Notes: generated by a model not told the origin, from the sequence alone. Counted from the stretch's first letter, positions 51,265-59,990 are shown. The stretch is DNA of 64,000 nucleotides from JAHJQZ01 sp963676075 (GCA_963676075.2 CAXXNZ010000031.1:186001-250000); one strand, 5' to 3'. Program-made: numbers and translations.

Positions 51265-51301
51265 GAGAAATCGTTTTTTCTAATTGAGAAAGCGATTTCC
51301 C
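51265..51301. promoter_or_regulatory. Tandem operator candidate before the second LacI gene
   Basis: GAGAAATCGTTTTTTC (51265-51280) and GAGAAAGCGATTTCCC (51286-51301) share the pattern GAAAnCGnTTT and lie 21 bp apart. A TTGACT box at 51253-51258 precedes them. The pattern is typical of LacI-family sites and differs from the TAAGCGCTTA sites of the first regulator, so autoregulation by the second LacI is likely. Confidence 0.55.
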
Positions 51302-51316
51302 AGGGGAGGGGAAGTT

Positions 51317-52399
51317 ATGCCCAAGGAGCGGATTCGATTGTCGGACGTGGCCCGTATCGCCGGTGTCAGCGTCGCCACGGCATCGAAAGCGCTCAACGAA
51401 ACCGGGCGCATGACCGAAGAGACTCGGCAGCGCGTCAAGGACGCTGCGGCCAAGCTGGACTTCCGTCCCAACGCCATGGCGCGCGCTCTGGTCAGCAACC
51501 GAAGTTTCACGGTCGGACTTCTTACCAACGACACCTATGGACGTTTCACCCTGCCAGTGATGGCTGGCGTGTCCGAAGCGCTGATCGATGAGGGCGTGTC
51601 GGTGTTCCTGTGCTCCATCGAGGACGACTCGACGCTCGGCAAGATCCATGTCGACGCCATGCTCGACAAACGCGTCGACGGCATCATCTCGACGGGCAAG
51701 CGCATCGACAGGCGGCTGCCGGTTGACCTGTCCAACCTGCCGGTGCCGGTTGTCTATGCCTTTACCGATGCCCCTCCGGGATCAATCACACTTGTTTCCG
51801 ACGATGCGCAGGGCGCGCACGAGGCTGCATCGTGGCTGATCGAGCTGGGCAGAAAGAATTTGGCCCATGTCACCGGGCCGGAGAGCTTCGCGACGGTGCA
51901 CGACAGGGCCAGCGCCTTTCGCGCTGTCGCCGGACATGATGCCAAAGTGCTGTACGGCAACTGGAGCGAAACCTGGGGACACGAGGCGGTTGCCATGCTC
52001 TGGGATGAGGGCGGCACGCAGCCGGACGGCATCTTTTGCGGCAATGACCAGATCGCGCGCGGTGTGCTCGATGCTCTGCGCGAACGCGGCGTGAAGGTCC
52101 CGGAAGACGTCTCGGTCGTCGGGTTCGACAACTGGGAAATCATGGCCGCCGCGACGCGGCCGCCGCTGACGACGATCGATATGAACCTGAAGGCGCTCGG
52201 CCGCGAGGCCGGCCGGCTGATCCTGGCCCTGTCCGAGGGCAAGACCGTCGAGCCTGGCATCCGCAAACTGCCATGCTCGCTGGTCGTGCGGGACTCATGC
52301 GGTGGCGCGCCGCCGAAATCTTCGCCGCGAAAGGGGACACCCCCGCACGGCGCAACAGGAATGGCTGCGGGAGGTGACGGCTTCGCCCCCGCAGGCTAG
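51317..52399 (+). CDS. LacI-family transcriptional regulator
   Basis: Protein of 360 residues. HTH at 6-60 (IRLSDVARIAGVSVATASKALNETGRMTEETRQRVKDAAAKLDFRPNAMARALVS), effector domain about 65-330 (GLLTNDTYGRFTLPVMAGVSEALIDEGVSVFL, DGIFCGNDQIARGVLDALRERG, VSVVGFDNWEIMAAATRPPLTT). A low-complexity tail follows (PPKSSPRKGTPPHG). The ATG at 51317 follows GGGGAGGGGAAG. It lies directly before the CUT1 binding-protein gene in the same direction and probably controls that importer. Confidence 0.92.
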   Translation: MPKERIRLSDVARIAGVSVATASKALNETGRMTEETRQRVKDAAAKLDFRPNAMARALVSNRSFTVGLLTNDTYGRFTLPVMAGVSEALIDEGVSVFLCSIEDDSTLGKIHVDAMLDKRVDGIISTGKRIDRRLPVDLSNLPVPVVYAFTDAPPGSITLVSDDAQGAHEAASWLIELGRKNLAHVTGPESFATVHDRASAFRAVAGHDAKVLYGNWSETWGHEAVAMLWDEGGTQPDGIFCGNDQIARGVLDALRERGVKVPEDVSVVGFDNWEIMAAATRPPLTTIDMNLKALGREAGRLILALSEGKTVEPGIRKLPCSLVVRDSCGGAPPKSSPRKGTPPHGATGMAAGGDGFAPAG

Positions 52400-52471
52400 C
52401 CGCCGGCGGGGCTGGAGGGCTCCGTATCGGCATTCATCGCGGCCGCCGCCGCGTTTTTTGGGAGGAATGAT

Positions 52472-53701
52472 ATGAAACTATTCAAACTTGGCCTCATGGC
52501 CGGCATGGCACTCAGCGTGATCGGCGTCGGTGCGCCTGCTCTGGCAGAAGACGTTACGATCACCGTCTGGTCGATCGATGGCGCGCAGTCGGTCGGTCCG
52601 TCGGATACCTTCTCCAAGGAATTCGACGAAATGGACAATGGCATCAAGATTGACTATCGCGCGATGCAGTTCGACGAAATCGTCAACGAAACCATGCGTG
52701 CCTTCGCGACTGGCAACGCACCGGATATCGTCAGCCTCGACAACCCCGATTTCGCGCTCTTCTCGTCGCGCGGGGCTTTCCTCGACATCACCGACATGGC
52801 CGCAAAAAGCGACGTCATCAACGCTGATGCCTATTTCGAGGGACCGCTGAACTCGGTCATGTGGGACGGCAAGCTCTATGGCGTCGGCAAGTACACCGAT
52901 ACCATCGGCATTTTCTACAACAAGGACATGTTCGCTGAAGCCGGCATCGAAAATCCGCCGAAGACCTGGGCGGAATTCGAGGAATATGCCCGCAAGCTCG
53001 TCAAGCCCGAGGATAATGTCTACGGCGCGACCATCTCGGCTCGCGGCAACGAGGAAGGCACCTTCCAGTTCCTGCCTGTCATCCAGATGTCGGGCGGCAG
53101 CTACAAAGACGTCAATACCGAAGGTGCTCGCGAGTGGCTGTCCATGGTCAAGGGCATGATCGACGATGGCATCATGAGCCGCGACGTCCTTTCGCTCGGC
53201 CAGTGGGATTCCACCGGCGTGTTCAACTCGGGCAATGCCGCGATGGCCATTTCCGGTCCGTGGGAAATCGACCGTATGGTCGACGATGCCGACTTCGACT
53301 GGGGCGTCACACTGCTGCCGACCTTCAAGGAAGGCGACCCGCGCTCTTCGGCTCTTGGCGGCTACAACCTTGGTATCCTCTCGACGACCAAGCATCCTGA
53401 AGAAGCCTTCAAAACCCTTGAATACTTCGTCAGCCAGGACGACCGTCTGTTCCCGGAATTCGGCTACCTGCCGACGCGTGGCGATGTCGAACTGACGCTG
53501 AGCGGAATCGAGAAGAAGGACGCCGCCCTCAAGATCTTCCAGGAGCAGCTGAAATACGCCCAGCCGCGTGGTCCGCATCCGGAGTGGCAGAAGATCTCCA
53601 AGGCGCTCTATGACGCCGAGCAGGCCGCTCTGACCGGTCAGATGACTCCCGACCAGGCCCTGAGCCAGGCTCAGACGACCATCGACGGCATCGTCAAGTA
53701 G
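52472..53701 (+). CDS. CUT1 sugar-binding protein (SBP_bac_1 family)
   Basis: Periplasmic binding protein of 409 residues. Signal peptide MKLFKLGLMAGMALSVIGVG ends ALAED. The mature part has the family pattern (VTITVWSIDGAQSVGPSDTFSKEFDEMDNGIKIDYRAMQFDEI, ATGNAPDIVSLDNPDFALFSSRGAFLDITD, GIFYNKDMFAEAGIENPPKTWAEFEEYARKL). GGGAGGA precedes the ATG. The two permease genes and the ATPase gene follow, and the GH127 gene at the end suggests an arabinose-containing oligosaccharide as ligand (inference). Confidence 0.94.
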   Translation: MKLFKLGLMAGMALSVIGVGAPALAEDVTITVWSIDGAQSVGPSDTFSKEFDEMDNGIKIDYRAMQFDEIVNETMRAFATGNAPDIVSLDNPDFALFSSRGAFLDITDMAAKSDVINADAYFEGPLNSVMWDGKLYGVGKYTDTIGIFYNKDMFAEAGIENPPKTWAEFEEYARKLVKPEDNVYGATISARGNEEGTFQFLPVIQMSGGSYKDVNTEGAREWLSMVKGMIDDGIMSRDVLSLGQWDSTGVFNSGNAAMAISGPWEIDRMVDDADFDWGVTLLPTFKEGDPRSSALGGYNLGILSTTKHPEEAFKTLEYFVSQDDRLFPEFGYLPTRGDVELTLSGIEKKDAALKIFQEQLKYAQPRGPHPEWQKISKALYDAEQAALTGQMTPDQALSQAQTTIDGIVK

Positions 53702-53714
53702 CCCACTCGGTCCG

Positions 53715-53742
53715 TCCCCGGCGGCGGCGACGTCGCCGGGGA
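53715..53742 (+). terminator. Stem-loop between binding-protein and permease genes
   Basis: TCCCCGGCG and CGCCGGGGA form a perfect 9-bp stem with a 10-base loop, 13 bases after the binding-protein stop. No T-run follows. It probably protects the binding-protein message or reduces read-through into the permease genes. Confidence 0.6.
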
Positions 53743-53784
53743 TCGCTGACCCAAGCTTTCACATTCAAGCATGAGGCCCAGTGC

Positions 53785-54687
53785 ATGCGCCGCATTCTAT
53801 CGAGTGTCAGGGACGGGGTAGGATTCGACATCCTGCTTGTCAGCCTGACGATGATCTTCCTGTTCGCCTTGGCCGGGATGCCACTCGTCTACAACGTGAT
53901 GATGAGCTTCCAGGAAGTCGACATGTTTAACCTCGGCACATTCTGGCGGCCGTTTGTGGGGCTTGAGAACTATCAGGCAGTGCTCAGCCAGCCCGAATTC
54001 GGTCTGGTGATGAAAAACACCGCGTTTTTCGTTTTCGGATCGATCGCCGGTCAGTTCTCGCTCGGCTTCCTGCTGGCGATATTCTTCATGGCGAAGTTTC
54101 CCTTCGCCTCGACGATCCGCGGCGTGTTTCTTGTTTCCTGGGTGATGCCCGGACTGGTGGTCGGCGCGCTCTGGGGCTGGATCCTGGCCGGTGATTTCGG
54201 CGTGCTGAACGCCATCCTCAAATCGCTCGGCATCATCGATTCCACCCTGTTCTGGAAATCCGATCCAAGCCTGTCCATCTGGGCGGTGACCATGGCCAAT
54301 ATCTGGCTCGGTCTGGCATTCAACATGATGCTGCTTTCGGTCGGTCTGGCCGCCATTCCGCGCGATGTTTACGAAGCGGCGGAGCTCGATGGCGCCAATG
54401 CCTTCCAAAGGTTCACCTCGATCACGGTCCCGATGATGCGCGCCACCATTGGCGCGGTTCTGGCGCTCGGTCTCATCTACACGCTGCAGCAGTTCGATCT
54501 GTTCCCCGCCATCACCGAAGGCGGTCCCGCCAACAGTTCCAGCGTGGCTCAATACTGGGCATGGCAGCGCTCCTTCGTTCTGTTCGATTTCGCCAAGGGC
54601 GCGACGATTTCCATGATGATGCTGATCTTCGTGTTCATCGCATCCGTCGTCTATGTGGCGTCTACCCGTCATGAGGTGCGTGAGTAA
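53785..54687 (+). CDS. CUT1 sugar ABC permease (MalF/UgpA-like)
   Basis: Inner-membrane subunit of 300 residues with about six helices (LTMIFLFALAGMPLVYNVMMSF, FFVFGSIAGQFSLGFLLAIFFM, VFLVSWVMPGLVVGALWGWIL). The EAA loop is VYEAAELDGANAFQRFTSITVPMMRAT, the contact to the ATPase. Its stop overlaps the start of the second permease by 1 base (TAATG). Confidence 0.93.
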   Translation: MRRILSSVRDGVGFDILLVSLTMIFLFALAGMPLVYNVMMSFQEVDMFNLGTFWRPFVGLENYQAVLSQPEFGLVMKNTAFFVFGSIAGQFSLGFLLAIFFMAKFPFASTIRGVFLVSWVMPGLVVGALWGWILAGDFGVLNAILKSLGIIDSTLFWKSDPSLSIWAVTMANIWLGLAFNMMLLSVGLAAIPRDVYEAAELDGANAFQRFTSITVPMMRATIGAVLALGLIYTLQQFDLFPAITEGGPANSSSVAQYWAWQRSFVLFDFAKGATISMMMLIFVFIASVVYVASTRHEVRE

Positions 54688-55514
54688 TGAAAATCGTAAC
54701 TCTACCGCGCCTGATGCTGGTGCTCGCCATCGTTCTGGCCGCGATTTACCTGTTTCCGCTGTACTGGATGTACGTCACCAGTCTGAAAGGGCAGTCGGAA
54801 ATCTTCGCCAACCCGCCAACTTTCTGGCCACGAGACCCGGACTTCTCGATCTTTCCCGAGACCTGGGAACGTCGGCACGTGGGCATGTTTTTGGGGAACT
54901 CGCTGGTCATCGGCACCGGTGTCACCGCCCTGACCGTGCTGCTCGGCACCGGCTGTGCCTATGTCCTCGCGCGCTACCGCAGTGCCTGGATCGATGTGGG
55001 GCTGTTCACCATCCTCATGCTTCAGGTGTTGCCCGCCTCGGTGATGATCACGCCGCTTTATGTCGGGTTCAACCAGCTCGGATTGCTGAATTATCCACGG
55101 ACCGCGGTGGTTCTTGCCGCATCGGCCAAGGCGATCCCGTTCTATATCGTGCTGGTTCGCGCCACGTTCATGAATGTTCCGCGCGAACTTGAGGAAGCAG
55201 CTCTTGTCGACGGCAATTCCCGTTGGGGAGCCTTCTTCTTCGTGGTGCTGCCGCTCGCCCGCAATGGCGTTCTCGTGCTCGCCATTCTCACTTTCATGCA
55301 GGCATTCGGCGAGTACATCTATTCGAAATCGATCATCACCACGCAAGCCTATCAGCCGGCCAGCGTCGGGCTGTCGGGCTTCCTTGGCCCGAACTCCACC
55401 GACTGGAACGGGATCATGGCCTATGCCGCAATGTACGTGACGCCGATCGTCGCAATCTTCGTCATCCTCCAGCGCCGCATCGTTGCAGGCCTGACCTCGG
55501 GAGCTCTGAAATGA
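54687..55514 (+). CDS. CUT1 sugar ABC permease (MalG/UgpE-like)
   Basis: Second channel subunit, 275 residues with about six membrane segments (LMLVLAIVLAAIYLFPLYWMYVTSLKG). The EAA loop is ELEEAALVDGNSRWGAFFFVVLPLARNG, and the C-terminus QRRIVAGLTSGALK is typical. It is coupled to the first permease and overlaps the ATPase gene by 4 bp (ATGA). Confidence 0.94.
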   Translation: MKIVTLPRLMLVLAIVLAAIYLFPLYWMYVTSLKGQSEIFANPPTFWPRDPDFSIFPETWERRHVGMFLGNSLVIGTGVTALTVLLGTGCAYVLARYRSAWIDVGLFTILMLQVLPASVMITPLYVGFNQLGLLNYPRTAVVLAASAKAIPFYIVLVRATFMNVPRELEEAALVDGNSRWGAFFFVVLPLARNGVLVLAILTFMQAFGEYIYSKSIITTQAYQPASVGLSGFLGPNSTDWNGIMAYAAMYVTPIVAIFVILQRRIVAGLTSGALK

Positions 55515-56572
55515 CCGTCCAAATCGAGATGCGGAACATCGAAAAGCACTATGGCGCTTTTCACGCGCTCAAAAATGTCGATCTCGATATCGAGAAGGGA
55601 AGCTTCGTTGCTCTTGTCGGTCCATCCGGCTGCGGCAAGTCCACGTTGCTGCGCTCGATTGCGGGACTGGAATCGATCACCTCGGGAACGCTCAAGATTG
55701 CCGGCGAGCCCATGCAGGGCGTTCCGCCGCGCAAGCGCGACGTCGCCATGGTGTTCCAGAGCTATGCTTTGTACCCGCACATGACCGTCGAGCAGAACCT
55801 CACCTATTCGCTGCGCTGGAAGAAGGTGCCGAAAGAGGAGCGGAGCAAGCGGGCGCGTGAGGTGGCGGAGACCATCGGGTTGACCGAACTGCTCGGCCGC
55901 TATCCGCGCGAACTGTCCGGTGGCCAGCGCCAGCGGGTCGCCATGGGGCGGGCCATCATCCGCAGCCCCAAGGCCTTCCTGTTCGACGAGCCGCTGTCCA
56001 ATCTCGATGCCTCGCTGCGCGTGCAGATGCGCAAGGAGGTGAGGGCGCTGCACGATCGTCTCGGCGCAACGTCGGTTTATGTCACCCATGATCAGATCGA
56101 GGCCATGACCATGGCCGACTTCGTGGTGGTCATGCGCGGGGGCGTTATCGAGCAAAGAGGCCGGCCGCTCGAACTGTATGATCAGCCCGCCAACAAGTTC
56201 GTGGGCGGGTTCATCGGCTCGCCCGCCATGAACTTCGTTGCGGCCAAGGGCGCCGACGACGGACACTCGATCGTGCTCGATGGCTTCGGACAGGAGACGC
56301 TGGATGTCGGGCGCAAGGTGGAAGCCGGCAGGCCGCTGATCGCCGGGCTCAGACCGGAGCATTTGCGGATCGCCGATGGTGGAACAGGATTTCACCTGCA
56401 GGTGGGTACTGTCGAACAGACGGGTTCGACAACCTATCTGGTGAACGGGCCCGGCGACTTCACGATGGTTCAGAACGAGCGCACGGACGTCAAGGAAGGC
56501 GACAGCGTCGCGCTGAGCATCGATCCCAAACAGGTTCACCTGTTCGACGCGGAAACCGAACTGCGCGTCTAG
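55511..56572 (+). CDS. CUT1 sugar ABC transporter ATPase (UgpC/MalK-like)
   Basis: Energising subunit of 353 residues. Walker A is GPSGCGKST, Q-loop MVFQSYALYPHMTVEQN, signature LSGGQRQR, Walker B AFLFDEPLSNLDASLR, H-loop YVTHDQIEAMT, and the C-terminal TOBE domain from about 240 (PLIAGLRPEHLRI). The start at 55511 overlaps the second permease stop (ATGA). A second ATPase of this type serves the importer at 13-20 kb. Confidence 0.94.
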   Translation: MTVQIEMRNIEKHYGAFHALKNVDLDIEKGSFVALVGPSGCGKSTLLRSIAGLESITSGTLKIAGEPMQGVPPRKRDVAMVFQSYALYPHMTVEQNLTYSLRWKKVPKEERSKRAREVAETIGLTELLGRYPRELSGGQRQRVAMGRAIIRSPKAFLFDEPLSNLDASLRVQMRKEVRALHDRLGATSVYVTHDQIEAMTMADFVVVMRGGVIEQRGRPLELYDQPANKFVGGFIGSPAMNFVAAKGADDGHSIVLDGFGQETLDVGRKVEAGRPLIAGLRPEHLRIADGGTGFHLQVGTVEQTGSTTYLVNGPGDFTMVQNERTDVKEGDSVALSIDPKQVHLFDAETELRV

Positions 56573-56579
56573 CAAACGC

Positions 56580-56634
56580 GTCTCGCAGGGGGACGGCGCA
56601 TCGCTATCGATGCTGCGCCGGCTCCCCGCGAGAC
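56580..56634 (+). terminator. Large stem-loop between ATPase and GH127 genes
   Basis: GTCTCGC (56580-56586) pairs with GCGAGAC (56628-56634). Inside it GGGG/CCCC and CGGCGCA/TGCGCCG continue the stem, leaving an internal loop of about 13 bases. It begins 8 bases past the ATPase stop. GH127 starts about 100 bases later and may depend on read-through or its own promoter. Confidence 0.65.
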
Positions 56635-56732
56635 CACATCATCGCCGCCGCAATTAACCGGCGATCGTCAACCGTCTTGCAGGCACCCACTGCAAGGCTT
56701 GTTGGGCGCCGACCTTCTTCAGGGAAACCATC

Positions 56733-58631
56733 ATGCGCAAATACACACCGGTCAATTTCACAGACGTCCGGCTGACCGGAAAATTCTGGAGCGAACGGCT
56801 CGATGCGGTTCTGGCGCACACGGTGCCGAGCCAGTACCGCCAGCTCGAAGCCCACAACATGCTGGAAGCGCTGAAGCTGCCCAAGCCGACGCCCGAACTG
56901 ACGGTTCCGCGCAACGAGCATGGTTTCACGCCCCAGATCTTCTGGGATTCCGATATCGGCAAATGGATCGAGGCGTCGAGCTATGCCCTCCATCACCGCC
57001 GCGACGCTGAGATCGAGAAAAAGATCGATGCCATCGTCGACGATCTCGAAAAGGGCCAGCAGCCCGACGGCTACATGAATTTCTGGTACATGGCTCGCGA
57101 GCCGAAGAACCGCTGGACCAACCTCCGCGACAACCACGAGATGTACAACGCCGGCCACTTGCTCGAGGGCGCCATCGCCTATTTCCGGGCGACCGGGCGG
57201 CGCAAGTTTCTCGACGTGATGGAGCGCTACATGGACCACATCGCCGAGACCTTCGGCACCGGTCCCGGCCAGAAGCGCGGCTATCCCGGCCACCAGGAAA
57301 TCGAGCTGGCGCTGATCAAGCTCTACCAGCTGACCGGCGACAGGAAACGTCTCGATCTGGCCGCCTATTTCATCAACGAGCGCGGACGCGAGCCGCATTA
57401 CTTCACTGAAGAAGCCCGGAAGCGCGAGGGCGACAATTTCGTTCAGGGCACCCAGGAATACAACCAGTCGCACAAGCCGGTACGCGAGCAGGACAAGGTC
57501 GTCGGTCACGCTGTCCGCGCCTTCTATATGTACACCGCCATGGCCGACCTCGCCGCCGAACTCGACGACGCCGAGCTGAAGGCAGCCTGCGAGACGTTGT
57601 GGAAGGACGTCATCGAGACCCGCATGTATATCACCGGCGGTTTCGGGCCTTCGGCGAGCAATGAGGGCTTCACCAAGGATTACGATCTGCCCAACCCCAC
57701 GGCCTATGCCGAGACCTGTGCCTCAGTCGCCATGATCTTCTGGGCCCAGCGCATGCTCAATATCGACCTCGAAGGCGAGTATGGCGATATCCTCGAACAG
57801 GCGCTCTATAACAACGCCATGAGCGGGTTGAGCCGCGGCGGCGAGCACTATTTCTACGACAATCCGCTCGAAAGTGACGGGTCGCACCAGCGCTGGGAAT
57901 GGCATGCCTGCCCATGCTGCACCATGAATGTCGCCCGCCTGATTGCCTCGATCGCCGGCTATTTCTATTCGGTGAGCGACGACGCGTTGATCGTCCACCT
58001 GTATGGCGGTACCGAAGCCAAGCTGAAGGTCGCCGGAACGCAGGTCAACATTGCAGAAACCAGCAATTATCCGTGGTCAGGCGTGATCTCGCTGCGCATC
58101 GATCCGGCTCAGGCGGCCGAGTTCGGCCTCAAGCTGCGCATTCCGTCATGGGCCCAAAACGTCACTGCCTCGGTCAACGGGCAGCGGTTTGACGTCAGCG
58201 AGCATATCGACAGGGGCTATCTCGAGATCCGCCGCATGTGGGAAAGGGGCGATCAGGTCCAGCTCGACCTGCCGATGCCTGCGGAGCGTATTTATGCCCA
58301 TCCTCAGGTTCAGGACGATTTCGGCAGGGTCGCCCTCAGGCGGGGGCCGCTCGTTTACTGCATCGAGCAGGCCGACAATACCGATCTCGACATTCCGATG
58401 GCCAAGCTGCCGCGCACCAGCAGGCTGGAGATCGTCAGCCGGCCGGACCTGTTCGATGGTATCGTCACCATTCAGGCGGACGGGGTTCAGGTCCAGCAGG
58501 ATGACTGGAAGGGCGTGCTCTATCGCACCAAGCCTCCCGTCGAGGCGCCAGCGGCGCTGACGGCCATTCCCTATTATCTTTGGGCCAATCGCGGCCCGAA
58601 CAGGATGTCCGTCTGGATCAGAGAAGACTAG
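56733..58631 (+). CDS. Glycoside hydrolase family 127 beta-L-arabinofuranosidase
   Basis: Releases L-arabinose from beta-L-arabinofuranosides, as found in plant cell-wall glycoproteins; 632 residues, cytoplasmic. The (alpha/alpha)6 barrel spans about 1-420 (FWYMAREPKNRWTNLRDNHEMYNAGHLLEGAIAYF, YITGGFGPSASNEGF), followed by beta domains. The family cysteine motif is ACPCCTMNVARLIAS with C393, C395 and C396; in GH127 a Zn-bound cysteine is the nucleophile, and the CC pair (C395-C396) corresponds to the family's CCxxN motif. It is downstream of the CUT1 importer, which suggests that the importer brings in arabinose-containing oligosaccharides. Its TAG stop overlaps the left end of a mosaic repeat. 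Confidence 0.9.
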   Translation: MRKYTPVNFTDVRLTGKFWSERLDAVLAHTVPSQYRQLEAHNMLEALKLPKPTPELTVPRNEHGFTPQIFWDSDIGKWIEASSYALHHRRDAEIEKKIDAIVDDLEKGQQPDGYMNFWYMAREPKNRWTNLRDNHEMYNAGHLLEGAIAYFRATGRRKFLDVMERYMDHIAETFGTGPGQKRGYPGHQEIELALIKLYQLTGDRKRLDLAAYFINERGREPHYFTEEARKREGDNFVQGTQEYNQSHKPVREQDKVVGHAVRAFYMYTAMADLAAELDDAELKAACETLWKDVIETRMYITGGFGPSASNEGFTKDYDLPNPTAYAETCASVAMIFWAQRMLNIDLEGEYGDILEQALYNNAMSGLSRGGEHYFYDNPLESDGSHQRWEWHACPCCTMNVARLIASIAGYFYSVSDDALIVHLYGGTEAKLKVAGTQVNIAETSNYPWSGVISLRIDPAQAAEFGLKLRIPSWAQNVTASVNGQRFDVSEHIDRGYLEIRRMWERGDQVQLDLPMPAERIYAHPQVQDDFGRVALRRGPLVYCIEQADNTDLDIPMAKLPRTSRLEIVSRPDLFDGIVTIQADGVQVQQDDWKGVLYRTKPPVEAPAALTAIPYYLWANRGPNRMSVWIRED

Positions 58632-58728
58632 AGCGGATCATTCTCGGACGGAATCGCCCCCTGCTTCCCTCCCCTTGAAGGGGAGGGTGGCCCGGCGACT
58701 GCTTCCGTCGCAAGCTGACAGACTCTAG
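58628..58728. repeat. Intergenic mosaic element flanked by CTAGAG...CTCTAG
   Basis: A 101-bp element with ends CTAGAG (58628-58633) and CTCTAG (58723-58728) between convergent genes. Inside is a very strong hairpin, CCCTCCCCTT/AAGGGGAGGG with a 1-base loop (58667-58687). The right end CTGACAGACTCTAG matches the element at 17157-17262. Both neighbouring genes use TAG stops that lie within its ends (58629-58631 on plus, 58727-58725 on minus). The hairpin may act as a bidirectional terminator. Confidence 0.7.
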
Positions 58729-59231
58729 CCGGCGAGAAAACGCACGCTGAGGTAGGCGGCCTTGGCCGGCACGGCTAGCAGAGCGTCGAGCGCTGCGACA
58801 CGCTCGGGCGTGTAGTAATGCGCTTCGTGCAGGACGTTGATGGTGCAGACCAGTTCGTTGGCCAGGATCACCGGCATGTTGACCACCGAACCGCAGCCCA
58901 GGCTGCCGATGAGCTCGTGGTCGGGGAAGACCTTGGCGATGTCTTCGAGCGTGTTGGCGACGAAGTTGCGGCGCTGTTTGTGGACGATCTCGAACCAGTC
59001 GTCGAAATGGATCGGCTTGGTGCCGGAGGCGGGATAGCTCACCGGATCGCTGGTGTAGGCGCGGCGGGCAAGCCCGGCGCTCATGTCGACTGTCATGACG
59101 GTGAAGAGCTTCACGCCGATGGTTTTCTCCGTCAGCACTTGCAGAGCCCTGTAGGCCTCGTCGGGGGTCTTTGCCGCGGAGAGTGCGCCGTTGAACTCGG
59201 CCATGGCGGTATCCGCCGTGGAAACTGTCAT
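58725..59231 (-). CDS. GAF-domain protein
   Basis: Small soluble protein of 168 residues consisting of one GAF domain (about 15-160: ALQVLTEKTIGVKLFTVMTVDMSAGLARRAYTSDPVSYPASG, RRNFVANTLEDIAKVFPDHELIGSLGCGSVVNMPVILANELVCTINVLHE). GAF domains bind small ligands such as nucleotides, but some stand-alone ones are methionine-R-sulfoxide reductases; only one cysteine (LGCGS) is in the fold, so the reductase role is doubtful. It starts 18 bases after dppF and belongs to the dpp-like operon as its last gene. Confidence 0.8.
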   Translation of the reverse strand: MTVSTADTAMAEFNGALSAAKTPDEAYRALQVLTEKTIGVKLFTVMTVDMSAGLARRAYTSDPVSYPASGTKPIHFDDWFEIVHKQRRNFVANTLEDIAKVFPDHELIGSLGCGSVVNMPVILANELVCTINVLHEAHYYTPERVAALDALLAVPAKAAYLSVRFLAG

Positions 59232-59249
59232 CTTGGTCTGTCCTGAGGG

Positions 59250-59990
59250 TTATGAGGTCTTGCCGCCGCTCGCTTCGTAAAGCTCGCGGGAATAGGGGTC
59301 GGTCAGTTTTCCCGACTTGAGCTGGCCGATATCGGCGATCTCGACGATGCGCCCCTGACGCATGATGGCGAGCCGGTCGCAAAGGAACGACACCACCGGC
59401 AGATTGTGGGTGACCAGTAGAAACGTCAGGTTCTGTTCTTTTCGCAATCTTTTGAGAAGATTGAGGATTTCGGCCTGAACCGAGACGTCGAGCGCCGAGG
59501 TTGGCTCATCGAGCAACAGCACTTTCGGTTCGAGCATCAGGGCGCGGGCGATGGCGACGCGCTGGCGCTGGCCGCCGGACAACTGGTGCGGATAGCGGAA
59601 GCGGAAACGGCGGTCGAGGCCGACGGCTTCGAGCATGGCTTCGATGCGGCCACCCCGATCGCCGATACCGTGAACGCTCAAGGGCTCGCCAAGCGTCGCA
59701 TCGATGGTCTTGCGCGGATGCAGCGACCCATAAGGGTCCTGAAACACCATCTGGCATTTGCTCGCGAAACCCTTGTCGATCCCAGGCTTGCGCGGTTGAC
59801 CGAGCACGGAGACCTCGCCAGTCCAGGTCGTGCCGAGGCCGGCGATGGCCCTGAGGATCGTCGACTTGCCCGAGCCGCTTTCGCCGACAAGACCGAAGCT
59901 TTCGCCTTCCGCCACCTCGAAACTGGTGCCGAAGGCGACCTTTGTGTCGCCGTAGGAGATATCGACATTGTTCAGCGAAATGGCGCTCAT
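59250..59990 (-). CDS. Dipeptide/oligopeptide ABC transporter ATPase (DppF/OppF-like)
   Basis: Second ATPase of the importer, 246 residues. Walker A GESGSGKST, Q-loop CQMVFQDPYGSLHPRKTI, signature LSGGQRQR, Walker B VLLLDEPTSALDVS. It lacks the C-terminal extension of about 60-80 residues (oligopeptide-binding/iron-sulfur tail) common in DppF, so it is short. The ATG at 59990 overlaps the DppD stop (ATGA). Confidence 0.92.
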   Translation of the reverse strand: MSAISLNNVDISYGDTKVAFGTSFEVAEGESFGLVGESGSGKSTILRAIAGLGTTWTGEVSVLGQPRKPGIDKGFASKCQMVFQDPYGSLHPRKTIDATLGEPLSVHGIGDRGGRIEAMLEAVGLDRRFRFRYPHQLSGGQRQRVAIARALMLEPKVLLLDEPTSALDVSVQAEILNLLKRLRKEQNLTFLLVTHNLPVVSFLCDRLAIMRQGRIVEIADIGQLKSGKLTDPYSRELYEASGGKTS

